This document shows positions 1-7,686 of a stretch of 64,000 nucleotides of DNA, piece by piece. Source of the DNA: an uncultured Acidobacteriota bacterium (GTDB lineage Bacteria; Acidobacteriota; Blastocatellia; RBC074); assembly GCA_902825875.1 (NCBI GenBank), contig CADECP010000002.1:1-64000 (forward strand), in the 5' to 3' direction. Numbering within the stretch: the stretch's first letter is position 1; each line of letters starts with the position of its first letter. The position numbers were made by a program, and so were the translations under genes. Below the pieces are notes generated by a model. The model saw nothing but the letters and a program-made list of their open reading frames with translations. It was not told where the DNA came from and searched no databases.

Positions 1-1
1 C

Positions 2-50
2 AGCGGACGTGGACGTCCGCGCTCCAGTGGCAAATCCGCGCTCCGGCGAG
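2..50. repeat. Short palindromic GC-rich repeat
   Basis: The arms GCGGACGT (3-10) and ACGTCCGC (13-20) are exact reverse complements. The 9-mer CCGCGCTCC then occurs twice, at 17-25 and 36-44. The element lies just downstream of the stop codon of the minus-strand VOC gene and is cut by the window edge, so its full length is unknown. It could act as a terminator or be an end of a REP-like element. Confidence 0.5.
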
Positions 51-55
51 ATCAA

Positions 56-1120
56 TCATCGTTCAACAAGCTGGATTGCGTGAGCATCCGGGTCGCGCAC
101 CAAAAAACTTTTCTTGAACCCAAGCACAGGTTCAACGAACCGAATCACGCCGGAAGAAATGAAATCGGAACGGCGCTCTCGCAATCGAACGGCTGCTGAA
201 TCAATGTCGTCAGTCACCAGTTTGGTTTGCCAGTGAATCAAATCGCTGGCTTTTTTGTCGCCGGGCGTTGAGCGTCCATCGCGCGGAGCAAGATATTCCA
301 GAAACTCTATGCCGGGTCCTGAAGCAGCTCGAAGAGCAGTAATTTTCAGCCGAGCGCCGAACACATTGTTCAGCCTCTCCTGTTCGATTCCGTAATTTTC
401 GCTTTCTCCGGCGACGCGCATTCCCAAAGTGTCGCGGTAAAACTTCAAACTCGCGTCGGTGTCGCTGATGGCGATTGCCGTGTGGTCAATTCCCAAAAAC
501 AATTTGCCAGCGTCTTGTTTGGCCAGCTGATGCCATTTCGCGTCGCCTTTGCCTTCCGGGAATTGCAGGATTTCCAATGCGTGACCATCGGGGTCTTTGA
601 AGTAAAACGCCTTGATACCTCCGGCGTTTTTATTCCAGTCTGGCAAGCGTTGCGGTCCGGTCGAAGCGTGAACGACTTTGTGTTTCCGCAACCACTGATA
701 AGCTCGATCCATATCGCTGACGATGATGGCGACGTGTTGAAACCATAGATCGTTGCTGCGCGAATCCACGGGAATCGGTCGTCCGCGCGGAGCCAGATAC
801 TCGGTCAATTCGATAAAATCATCGCCAAGCCGCATTCGCACCACGCGCATTCGCAATCCGAACACTCCTTGCAGATGTTCGTAATCGTCGCCAACGACTT
901 CGACATCGCTGACTTTTTCAAACGCCAACACTCTGGAAAAGAATTCTGCCGAAGCGTCCACGTCTGAAACCGTGAAGCCAGCGGAATCCACGCTTTTGAC
1001 CAACGGCTGTTGAGCCGTCGCCTTTGGCGTGGTTGGCAAATCGGGAAGCAGTGCCAACGAAACCAACAGTGTCAGCAAAAGTGCCGACAGAATGGTTTGA
1101 CGTAAAACAAAAATTTTCAT
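56..1120 (-). CDS. Secreted two-domain VOC (glyoxalase/dioxygenase fold) protein
   Basis: The 354-residue product starts with a signal peptide (MKIFVLRQTILSALLL, cleavage probably near the TAQQ stretch). Two tandem vicinal-oxygen-chelate domains follow, roughly residues 45-190 and 210-354. Each has the family pattern of a starting beta strand with HVAII or HTAIAI, an E-x-L-E-Y-L-A-P-R segment, and a final FxxKDPDGHALEI or FLVRDPDAHAIQL strand. The ATG at 1120 was chosen over longer in-frame starts because AAAGGAG lies 7 bases upstream and the signal peptide begins there; a longer frame would overlap the divergent sigma gene. VOC proteins include metal-dependent lyases, dioxygenases and antibiotic-binding proteins. 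The substrate cannot be told from the sequence, and a secreted VOC protein is uncommon. Confidence 0.85.
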   Translation of the reverse strand: MKIFVLRQTILSALLLTLLVSLALLPDLPTTPKATAQQPLVKSVDSAGFTVSDVDASAEFFSRVLAFEKVSDVEVVGDDYEHLQGVFGLRMRVVRMRLGDDFIELTEYLAPRGRPIPVDSRSNDLWFQHVAIIVSDMDRAYQWLRKHKVVHASTGPQRLPDWNKNAGGIKAFYFKDPDGHALEILQFPEGKGDAKWHQLAKQDAGKLFLGIDHTAIAISDTDASLKFYRDTLGMRVAGESENYGIEQERLNNVFGARLKITALRAASGPGIEFLEYLAPRDGRSTPGDKKASDLIHWQTKLVTDDIDSAAVRLRERRSDFISSGVIRFVEPVLGFKKSFLVRDPDAHAIQLVER

Positions 1121-1285
1121 GCGTGTGCTCCTTTCACGGTTCAGTAATCCCAAGGCCGCTGAAGAAAATTCCATCTGACGGGCGAGATTGTCCGGCGAGA
1201 GTCTGTAAAGGATTTCGCTTGCCGGTTTGAGCGTGTGGCATTCAGTCGTTGACTTCCATTTGTAAGCGGCCACAAAATTGAAGTC

Positions 1286-1855
1286 ATGCAAACGCCGCCA
1301 CCAAATGAAATCACGCCGCTCTTGCTCCGGTGGAGTCAGGGCGATGAAGTTGCGCTCAGTCTGTTGTTGCCCGTTGTGTATCAGGAATTGCATCGGCTGG
1401 CTCAAAGCTATCTACGCCGCGAACGCGCCGACCACACGTTGCAACCCACCGCCTTAATCAACGAAGCCTATTTACGATTGATCAAACAGGACGCTCCCGA
1501 ATGGCAAAGCCGCAGTCATTTTTTCGGAGTGGCCGCCCGGTTGATGCGCCAAATTTTGGTTGAAAACGCCCGTTCGCACGTGGCGAACAAACGCGGTGGC
1601 GGTCAGGTGGATTTGTCGCTGGAAGAAGCCTGGGTGTATTCCGGCGAAAAAGCTGCGGAGTTGGTGGCGCTGGACGATGCCTTGACCGCGTTGGCGAAGT
1701 TCGACGAACGCAAAGTGCGAATCATCGAATTGCGATATTTCGGCGGCATGAGTTTGGAAGAAACAGCCACGGCGCTCGACCTGTCCACAGCCACGATCAA
1801 CAACGAAACCCGTCTGGCGCGAGCCTGGCTGCACCGCGAACTAAGCCGGAGCTAA
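1286..1855 (+). CDS. ECF-like RNA polymerase sigma factor (TIGR02999 / ECF_sigma type), module 1
   Basis: The 189-residue protein has the two ECF regions. Sigma-2 (about 10-85) carries the family signature HTLQPTALINEAYLRL. Sigma-4 (about 125-185) has the helix-turn-helix with IELRYFGGMSLEETATAL. In place of the acidic DAED motif that most ECF factors use to contact core polymerase, region 2.2 reads QPTALINEAY with Thr55. In the ECF43 group, as described for EcfP of Vibrio parahaemolyticus, phosphorylation of a threonine here by a partner kinase supplies the missing charge. A kinase gene starts 3 bases after this stop codon, which fits that scheme. No zinc-binding anti-sigma gene is adjacent. 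I see no clear Shine-Dalgarno site. The phosphorylation itself is inference. Confidence 0.9.
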   Translation: MQTPPPNEITPLLLRWSQGDEVALSLLLPVVYQELHRLAQSYLRRERADHTLQPTALINEAYLRLIKQDAPEWQSRSHFFGVAARLMRQILVENARSHVANKRGGGQVDLSLEEAWVYSGEKAAELVALDDALTALAKFDERKVRIIELRYFGGMSLEETATALDLSTATINNETRLARAWLHRELSRS

Positions 1856-1858
1856 AAA

Positions 1859-4522
1859 ATGAGTCCTGAACGCTGGCAACTGATCGAAGCAATTTTCAGC
1901 ACCGCCGTGGATCGTTCACCGGCGGAGCGCGAAGCTCATCTGACGCGCGTTTGTGGCGGCGACGAAGAATTACGCCGCGAAGTGATGGAGTTACTGGAAC
2001 ACGAAACCAAAGAACTTTTCCTGGAAGACCCAATCAAACACGCGACCTTTGCCGTCACCAGAGAACCTGCTGACGAAATGTTGGGCCAGCTTATCGGGCC
2101 GTACCGCCTGATTCGGTTGGTCGGACGCGGTGGGATGGGAGTGGTGTACGAAGCTATGCGCGACGACCGGCAATTCGATCAACGAGTCGCGCTGAAGATC
2201 ATCAAACGCGGAATGGATTCTGATTTTGTCCGCGAACGTTTTTTGCGCGAACGGCAGATTTTGGCGAGCCTGGATCATCCGCACATCGCACGGCTGATGG
2301 ACGGCGGCTCGACTGCGGATGGATTGCCGTATTTCGCCATGGAGTTTGTCGAAGGCGAACCAATCACCGATTACTGCCGCCAACGAAAACTTTCGTTGGA
2401 AGCCAAATTGAAACTGTTCCGCGACGTTTGTGCTGCCGTGCAACACGCGCATCAAAAACTGGCAGTGCATCGAGACTTGAAACCCAGCAACATCATGGTG
2501 ACGACTTCTGCTGATGGAAAAGACGGCACGCCAAAGCTGTTGGATTTCGGCATTGCCAAGCTGCTGGCCGCCGATCCGGGCGAAGCCGTCACTCGAACCG
2601 AAACGGCTCTTCGTTTGATGACGCCCGATTACGCCAGCCCTGAACAGGTGCGCGGCGGCACGATCACGACGGCAACGGATGTTTACGCGCTTGGCATAGT
2701 GCTGTACGAACTGCTGACCGGACAGCGTCCTTATCAGTTTGACACCTACGCGCCCGCCGCCATCGAACGCGCCATTTGCGACACAGAAGCCGCGCGTCCG
2801 AGCGAAATGGCCGGACGGCAATTGGGCACAACGGCAAAACAGGCGCGGGAATTGGTTGGCGATTTGGACAACATCGTGATGATGGCGCTACGCAAAGAAC
2901 CCGCGCGGCGGTATCAGTCGGTCGAAAAGTTTTCCGACGACATTCGTCGTTATCTGGAAGGTTTGCCAATCACGGCGCGCGCCGACACGTTCACTTATCG
3001 CGCAGGCAAATTCGTTCGGCGGCATAGAGTGGCTGTGGCCGCCGCCGCGTTGGTTTTGTTGAGTTTGCTGGGCGGCATCATTGCCACGACCTTTGCCGCG
3101 CGCCAGGCTCGCGCCGAACGCGACCGAGCCAATCAAGCGGCGGCATCGGCGGAAGCGGCGACCAAGTCGTTGGTTGCCATGTTTGAATTTGCCGATCCGG
3201 GAAAGTCGAAAGGCAATGCCATCACCGCCAAAGAATTGCTGGATCAAGGCGCAGAAAAAGTCGTCCGCGAATTGAATGGCCAGCCCGCCGCTCAAGCATC
3301 GTTGATGGATACGATTGGCGGTCTGTATCAGCGTATTGGAGTTTATGACCGGGCGCAGTCATTGCTGGAAGAATCTTTGAAACTGCGACGACAAACACTA
3401 GGCACTGAACACGTGGATGTAGCGACCAGCTTGGCCCATCTGGCATCGTTGGCTTACGAAAAAGGTGACTTTGGCAGCGGCGAATCGTTGAATCGTGAGA
3501 CGCTGGCCATGCGGCTCAAATTGCTGGGCACAGAGCACGCAGAGGTGGCTGACAGCATGAATGCCTTGGGGCAAACTTTGACGGCGTTGGGAAAATTCGC
3601 TGAAGCCGAACTCCTGGTACGCGACGCTTTGGCGCAACGACGCAAGCTGCTTGACCCGGAGCACAAAGACATCGCCGCCAGTCTAAATGGACTGGGGCGC
3701 GTATTGAGCGAGCAAGGCAAATTTGCCGAAGCTGCGGAAATTTATCGGCAATCGTTGGCGATACATCGCAAACTTTATGGCGAAGATCATCCGTTTGTCG
3801 CCAGCAGTCTGAACAATCTAGCTGCAATGTTGCACGAACTGAGAGATTACAACGGAGCTGAAGCATTATTCCGCGGATCATTGGAACTGCGTCGCAAACT
3901 GCTCGGCGAAAACCATCCGGATGTTGCCAACAGTCTGGCCAATCTGGCCTCGCTCTTGCAGGACAAGCGCGAATACGATGAAGCCGAGCAATTTTACTGG
4001 CAGGCGCTGACATTGCGTCGCAAACTGTTTGGTGAAAACCACCTGAAGCTGACAATCACGATGAATAACCTGGCATCGTTGCTCGCCGCCAAAGGAGATT
4101 GGACGGGATGTGAAGCACTGCACCGCCAAACGCTGACGATTCGTCGCAAAGAACTGGGCGAAGATCATCACGAAGTCGCAACCAGTCTGAACAACATTGC
4201 TTACGTGCTTTTCCACAAAGGTCAATATGCCGAAGCCGAGCAGTTGCAACGGCAAGCCATTGCCATTTACCAAAAATCTCTCGAGATGAATCACTGGATG
4301 ATTCATCGCAGCCGCAGTCATCTGGGCGATTGCCTGACCAAACTTAGGCGTTACGCCGAAGCCGAAGAACATTTGCTGGCTGCGTATCCCGTGTTGAAAG
4401 CCGCGCGCGGTGCCCAGCACGATTCAACTCGCGTTACCGTCACCCGGTTGATTCGGCTTTACGAAGCTTGGGGAAAGCCCGATCAGGCTGCTCATTACCG
4501 CGCTTTGCTCAAAGCCAACTGA
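1859..4522 (+). CDS. Transmembrane Ser/Thr protein kinase with C-terminal TPR array, module 1
   Basis: The 887-residue protein has a PknB-type kinase domain at about 82-370. The glycine loop is GRGGMGVVYE, Lys113 sits in VALKII, the catalytic loop is HRDLKPSN with Asp206, DFG is at 229-231, and the activation segment ends in TPDYASPEQ, so it should be active. One transmembrane helix (about 390-412) is followed by about ten 42-residue kinesin-light-chain-like TPR units (470-880) containing repeated H(x)VA(x)SLNNLA and AExLxxxAL. With a single membrane span, the TPR part is expected on the other side of the membrane as a protein-binding sensor. The start lies 3 bases after the sigma gene, so the two are translated together. 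The paralogue at 10200-13292 shares the same layout. Confidence 0.93.
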   Translation: MSPERWQLIEAIFSTAVDRSPAEREAHLTRVCGGDEELRREVMELLEHETKELFLEDPIKHATFAVTREPADEMLGQLIGPYRLIRLVGRGGMGVVYEAMRDDRQFDQRVALKIIKRGMDSDFVRERFLRERQILASLDHPHIARLMDGGSTADGLPYFAMEFVEGEPITDYCRQRKLSLEAKLKLFRDVCAAVQHAHQKLAVHRDLKPSNIMVTTSADGKDGTPKLLDFGIAKLLAADPGEAVTRTETALRLMTPDYASPEQVRGGTITTATDVYALGIVLYELLTGQRPYQFDTYAPAAIERAICDTEAARPSEMAGRQLGTTAKQARELVGDLDNIVMMALRKEPARRYQSVEKFSDDIRRYLEGLPITARADTFTYRAGKFVRRHRVAVAAAALVLLSLLGGIIATTFAARQARAERDRANQAAASAEAATKSLVAMFEFADPGKSKGNAITAKELLDQGAEKVVRELNGQPAAQASLMDTIGGLYQRIGVYDRAQSLLEESLKLRRQTLGTEHVDVATSLAHLASLAYEKGDFGSGESLNRETLAMRLKLLGTEHAEVADSMNALGQTLTALGKFAEAELLVRDALAQRRKLLDPEHKDIAASLNGLGRVLSEQGKFAEAAEIYRQSLAIHRKLYGEDHPFVASSLNNLAAMLHELRDYNGAEALFRGSLELRRKLLGENHPDVANSLANLASLLQDKREYDEAEQFYWQALTLRRKLFGENHLKLTITMNNLASLLAAKGDWTGCEALHRQTLTIRRKELGEDHHEVATSLNNIAYVLFHKGQYAEAEQLQRQAIAIYQKSLEMNHWMIHRSRSHLGDCLTKLRRYAEAEEHLLAAYPVLKAARGAQHDSTRVTVTRLIRLYEAWGKPDQAAHYRALLKAN

Positions 4523-4584
4523 CAAATCTCAAAAAATTTCTTTCTTCGACTAACAATTTCTTTTCGGTTTTTCGCATGGGGTTG

Positions 4585-4610
4585 GTGAGCAGCGAGAGTT
4601 CGCCGCTCAC
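4585..4610 (+). terminator. Hairpin after kinase 1
   Basis: GTGAGCAGCGA pairs with TCGCCGCTCAC with one mismatch and a short loop, 63 bases after the kinase stop and ahead of the next secreted gene. No U-run follows, so it may be an attenuator or an RNA-stabilising hairpin rather than a strong terminator. Confidence 0.35.
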
Positions 4611-4724
4611 TAAACAATAAGGATGGAGTGTCCGCATTGTCGGAGGCTTCAAAGTGTGGTTCGTCCGCCGAACGTGGCGAACTGCCAAACCCATTCAAAA
4701 AACTCGCAAGAGAAGGAGCAAGTA

Positions 4725-5405
4725 ATGTCGAAGAAAACAATCATCAGTCGTCTGATTCTTTCCTGTAGCTGTTTCGGGCTGATTGCCTGGATGATGGCTT
4801 CGCTGGTGCTGGGACAAAGCGTCGAAGAAATCTACAAGCCGACCGATCAGGAATTGCAAACACAGAATGCCGGGCAATGGTGGAATCCTAATCCGCTGCC
4901 GAAAATCACCTTCAGCCCTGTCGAGACGTTTTCCACTCACACGGTCATACCGGCAACGGGCACGATGTTGATCCGAAACCGCGACAACGTCTATGCCTCG
5001 ATGAACACCGTCGGATTGACGCCCGGAACAGTCACCAGCATGTGGTGGGTGTTTTTCAATAACCCGCACAACTGCGCCACTCGTCCTTGCACGCCTGCCG
5101 ATCTGGCCAATCCTTCGGTGCAGGGCACAGTCGCTTCTGCCGGTGGCAAAGTCGTAGGAATTGACGGCACGGCCAGTTTCGGTGCGTTTCGCGCGACCAA
5201 TGACAAGACCGGCGTGTTTCCCGGACTCGGCACTGGCGAAGGTTTGCTGGACGCTTTGCGCGCGGAAATCCATCTGGTCGTTCGCAGCCATGGTCCGGCT
5301 CTGGTCAACGACCCGGCGCTGTTCAATCAGCAACTTAATCTGTTCAACGGCGGATGCCCACCAAACACCTGTGTCAACGTGCAAGCTTCTACACATCGGC
5401 CATAA
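4725..5405 (+). CDS. Secreted protein of unknown function
   Basis: The 226-residue product begins with a signal peptide (MSKKTIISRLILSCSCFGLIAWMM...VLGQS). The rest is a beta-rich, low-charge sequence with TMLIRNRDNVYASMNT, TSMWWVFFNNP, a cysteine pair in NCATRPCTP and a second pair near the end in GGCPPNTCVNVQ. The two pairs suggest disulfides outside the cytoplasm. The ATG at 4725 has AGAAGGAG nine bases upstream, whereas longer frames lack a ribosome site. It follows the sigma/kinase module and precedes another small secreted protein, so it may be an output of that module. I do not recognise a named family. Confidence 0.75.
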   Translation: MSKKTIISRLILSCSCFGLIAWMMASLVLGQSVEEIYKPTDQELQTQNAGQWWNPNPLPKITFSPVETFSTHTVIPATGTMLIRNRDNVYASMNTVGLTPGTVTSMWWVFFNNPHNCATRPCTPADLANPSVQGTVASAGGKVVGIDGTASFGAFRATNDKTGVFPGLGTGEGLLDALRAEIHLVVRSHGPALVNDPALFNQQLNLFNGGCPPNTCVNVQASTHRP

Positions 5406-5544
5406 GCTTTCTGACAAACGCACATACTTTGTCGTCCGGTTTTTGGGGATTGGGGGATCAACTGAAGCTGACGGGCGGAGAAGTGTGCGCGTTTGTCACC
5501 AATCAAACAATGAAACCAAGCAGATAACCGGAGGGAGTCAATTT

Positions 5545-6096
5545 ATGTTCAACGTCAATTTGAAACGAGTCTTTGGAAGTGTGGTTTTGCTGGTCGTCGC
5601 CGGGTTTGCGTCCATCTCGGTAGCACAAACAGCCGAATCACGTGAACCGGAATTGCCGTCGCCAACGTGTGACATCATCAAAGTGCCAACCGGGCACTCG
5701 GTTTCTTATCACACGTATGCGCGCGGAGTGCAGATTTATCGCTGGGACGGAAACAGTTGGGTGTTTGTCGCGCCCAGAGCCGATTTGTTTACCATCGCCA
5801 ACTTTCGACCGAAAGTCGTCGGCATTCATTACGGCGCCCCCATCTGGGAAAGCGCCAACGGCAGCAAAACGCTCGGCTCGCGGGTGGCATCCTGTACGCC
5901 TAACCTGACTGCGATTCCATGGTTGTTACTGAAAGGAGCTTCAACCAGCAGACCAGGCCCATTCAATGGAGTGACTTATATCCAGCGAGTAAACACCGTC
6001 GGCGGGCTGGCTCCGGCTACGCCAGGCGTTTTTGTAGATCAAATCGTCGAAGCGCCTTACACGACCGAGTATTACTTCTATCGCTCCGAAAACTAA
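5545..6096 (+). CDS. Secreted DUF3455-family protein
   Basis: The 183-residue product has a signal peptide (MFNVNLKRVFGSVVLLVVAG...SVAQT) and then the typical DUF3455 pattern: PTGHSVSYHTYARGVQIYRWD, WVFVAPRADLF, VVGIHYGAPIWESANGSKT, TAIPWLLLKG, VTYIQRVNTVGGLAP and a final YTTEYYFYR. The family's function is not known; members are secreted and common in soil bacteria and fungi. The ATG at 5545 follows GGAGGGAG at good spacing. Two cysteines (in PTCD and ASC) could form one disulfide. The gene is 139 bases downstream of the preceding secreted gene and may share its transcript. Confidence 0.85.
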   Translation: MFNVNLKRVFGSVVLLVVAGFASISVAQTAESREPELPSPTCDIIKVPTGHSVSYHTYARGVQIYRWDGNSWVFVAPRADLFTIANFRPKVVGIHYGAPIWESANGSKTLGSRVASCTPNLTAIPWLLLKGASTSRPGPFNGVTYIQRVNTVGGLAPATPGVFVDQIVEAPYTTEYYFYRSEN

Positions 6097-6180
6097 GGCG
6101 TGATTCTTACGCGGCCAGAAACGGTGAAACGCTTCGCCGCCAACTCTGGCCGCACCATTTCAAACCAAACAATCAAGTAA

Positions 6181-6286
6181 GACTTACGCAAAACATACCG
6201 TATCAGTAGCCCGACCGTCAGGAAGGGCTTGGGTTTGGTGAAAAAAGCCCTTGCTTACGCGCGGGCTACCGACACTTTCGTAAGTC
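6181..6286. repeat. REP-like inverted repeat, copy 1
   Basis: Outer arms GACTTACG (6181-6188) and CGTAAGTC (6279-6286) enclose a second imperfect inverted repeat, AGTAGCCCG...AAGGGCTT against AAGCCCTT...CGGGCTAC. The inner part is the same family as the perfect 31-bp stem at 44441-44517. The left arm here (CCGACCGTCAGGAAGG) has diverged while the right arm is nearly identical to the other copy. Confidence 0.85.
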
Positions 6287-6306
6287 CTATCAAGGAGAAG
6301 GAAATC

Positions 6307-6447
6307 ATGTTTTTGCCAATTGACATCAGCGGCGTCGCGGCAGCGGTTACAGGAGTCGAAACCATTATGGACATCCTGTTGAGAATCGCTACCAACCACA
6401 ACGAAACATTGGTGGACGACGAAGCCGAATCGAACTCAAATCAGTAA
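6307..6447 (+). CDS. 46-residue small protein of unknown function
   Basis: An ATG at 6307 is preceded by AAGGAGAAGG at correct spacing. The product is a hydrophobic/amphipathic first half (MFLPIDISGVAAAVTGVETI) followed by an acidic, asparagine-rich tail. It has its own strong terminator hairpin at 6460-6490 and lies directly downstream of a REP-like repeat, so it may be a separate small transcription unit. There is no signal peptide and no cysteine. I do not recognise the family. Confidence 0.5.
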   Translation: MFLPIDISGVAAAVTGVETIMDILLRIATNHNETLVDDEAESNSNQ

Positions 6448-6459
6448 TCGCTATCAACA

Positions 6460-6497
6460 GAGCATCGCTGCTCAGAAAGCGGCGATGCTCGCTTTTG
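6460..6497 (+). terminator. Intrinsic terminator after the 46-residue gene
   Basis: GAGCATCGCTGC (6460-6471) pairs with GCGGCGATGCTC (6479-6490) with one mismatch, and GCTTTTG follows. It separates the small gene from the methyltransferase gene that starts at 6511. Confidence 0.7.
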
Positions 6498-6510
6498 AGG
6501 GAGGAAAACA

Positions 6511-7344
6511 ATGAATTCAGCAACTACCGCCACCACTGAAATGGCGAATTTGAAAACCAAACTGAAAGCGACCTGGATGGCGGGTGACTTCGCGCAGATT
6601 GCCCGGTCATACGAAACGGGAGCCGCCGATTTTGTCGCGCGCTTGAATCTGGCAAAAGGCGCGCGAGCGCTGGACGTGGCTTGCGGCAGCGGCAATCTGG
6701 CAATTCCCGCTGCGCGCGCCGGAGCCGTTGTCACCGGAGCGGACATCGTCGCCAACTTGCTGACGCAAGGCCGCGAGCGTGCCGAAGCCGAGGGGTTGAC
6801 GATTCAATTTGACGAAGCCGACGCCGAGCAATTGCCGTATGCCGACGCGAGCTTCGACGCGGTCATCAGCATGTTCGGCGTGATGTTCGCTCCGCGTCCC
6901 GAAAAAGTCGCCGAGGAATTGACGCGCGTCTGCCGTTCGGGCGGGCGGATCGCTTTGGCCAATTGGGTTTCAACCGGATTCGTTGGCCAGATGTTCAAAA
7001 CCACCGGAGCTTACGTGCCGCCATCGCCTTTGATGCCGTCGCCAATGTTGTGGGGCGACGAAGCGACCGTGCTTGGCAGGCTGAACGATCAAGTCACGGA
7101 TGTACGGTTCACGCGACAGACCGTCATGTTCACGTTCCCATTCGCGCCCACCGAAGTCGTGGAGTTCTGGCGAACGTATTACGGCCCCACCAACCGAGCG
7201 TTTGAAGCTTTGCAGGCCGATGCTGAAAAACAATCGGCTCTGCGCCGCGATTTGGAAACGCTCTGGGCCGAACACAACCGGGCGATGGACGGCACGACTC
7301 GTGTCATTGCCGAGTACCTGGAAGTGACAGCCATTCGCATCTGA
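6511..7344 (+). CDS. Class I SAM-dependent methyltransferase
   Basis: This 277-residue cytoplasmic protein is of the Methyltransf_11/UbiE-like type. Motif I is LDVACGSGNLAIPAA (about 50-64), the acidic residue of motif II is in VVTGADIV, and the following motif is DAEQLPYADASFDAVISMFGVMF. The C-terminal half (EVVEFWRTYYGPTNRAFEAL) is typical of small-molecule methyltransferases of this group. A good ribosome site (GAGGGAGG) precedes the ATG. The substrate is unknown. It sits behind a terminator, so it is probably transcribed on its own. Confidence 0.88.
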   Translation: MNSATTATTEMANLKTKLKATWMAGDFAQIARSYETGAADFVARLNLAKGARALDVACGSGNLAIPAARAGAVVTGADIVANLLTQGRERAEAEGLTIQFDEADAEQLPYADASFDAVISMFGVMFAPRPEKVAEELTRVCRSGGRIALANWVSTGFVGQMFKTTGAYVPPSPLMPSPMLWGDEATVLGRLNDQVTDVRFTRQTVMFTFPFAPTEVVEFWRTYYGPTNRAFEALQADAEKQSALRRDLETLWAEHNRAMDGTTRVIAEYLEVTAIRI

Positions 7345-7686
7345 GCGGGTTATAGCGGTTTGCAGGGGCGTGCGACTCCTTGAGCTGGAGCGGCGTGAAA
7401 CCAACGTCGCTCTCGCTTGGCTTTTCAACCATCAATTTTGACGCTAGGAGATCACCTGATCCGTGGCGATTTTTTTTCGGATGCGTGATTAACAGTGTCT
7501 GTTTTTTTCGCCTGCCTTGATGAGCGGCGATCAACGCTTACCTCGAAGCCGAGAGTCCGGCGTTTGTTGGCATCGCTCAAGAACCATTCCGAGTCGGAAG
7601 TGGGCAAGCTCTTCATTACTCACCTGGCTCGCTGCCAAAAAGCAGCACTCGAAGTAGCGGAGTGGAACGTTTTGCAAGGAGAAGGC

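Noticed and set aside
6307..7344. RiPP precursor plus methyltransferase
   Set aside because: An intrinsic terminator lies between the two genes, the peptide has no core-like Cys/Ser/Thr cluster, and no other maturation or export genes are near.
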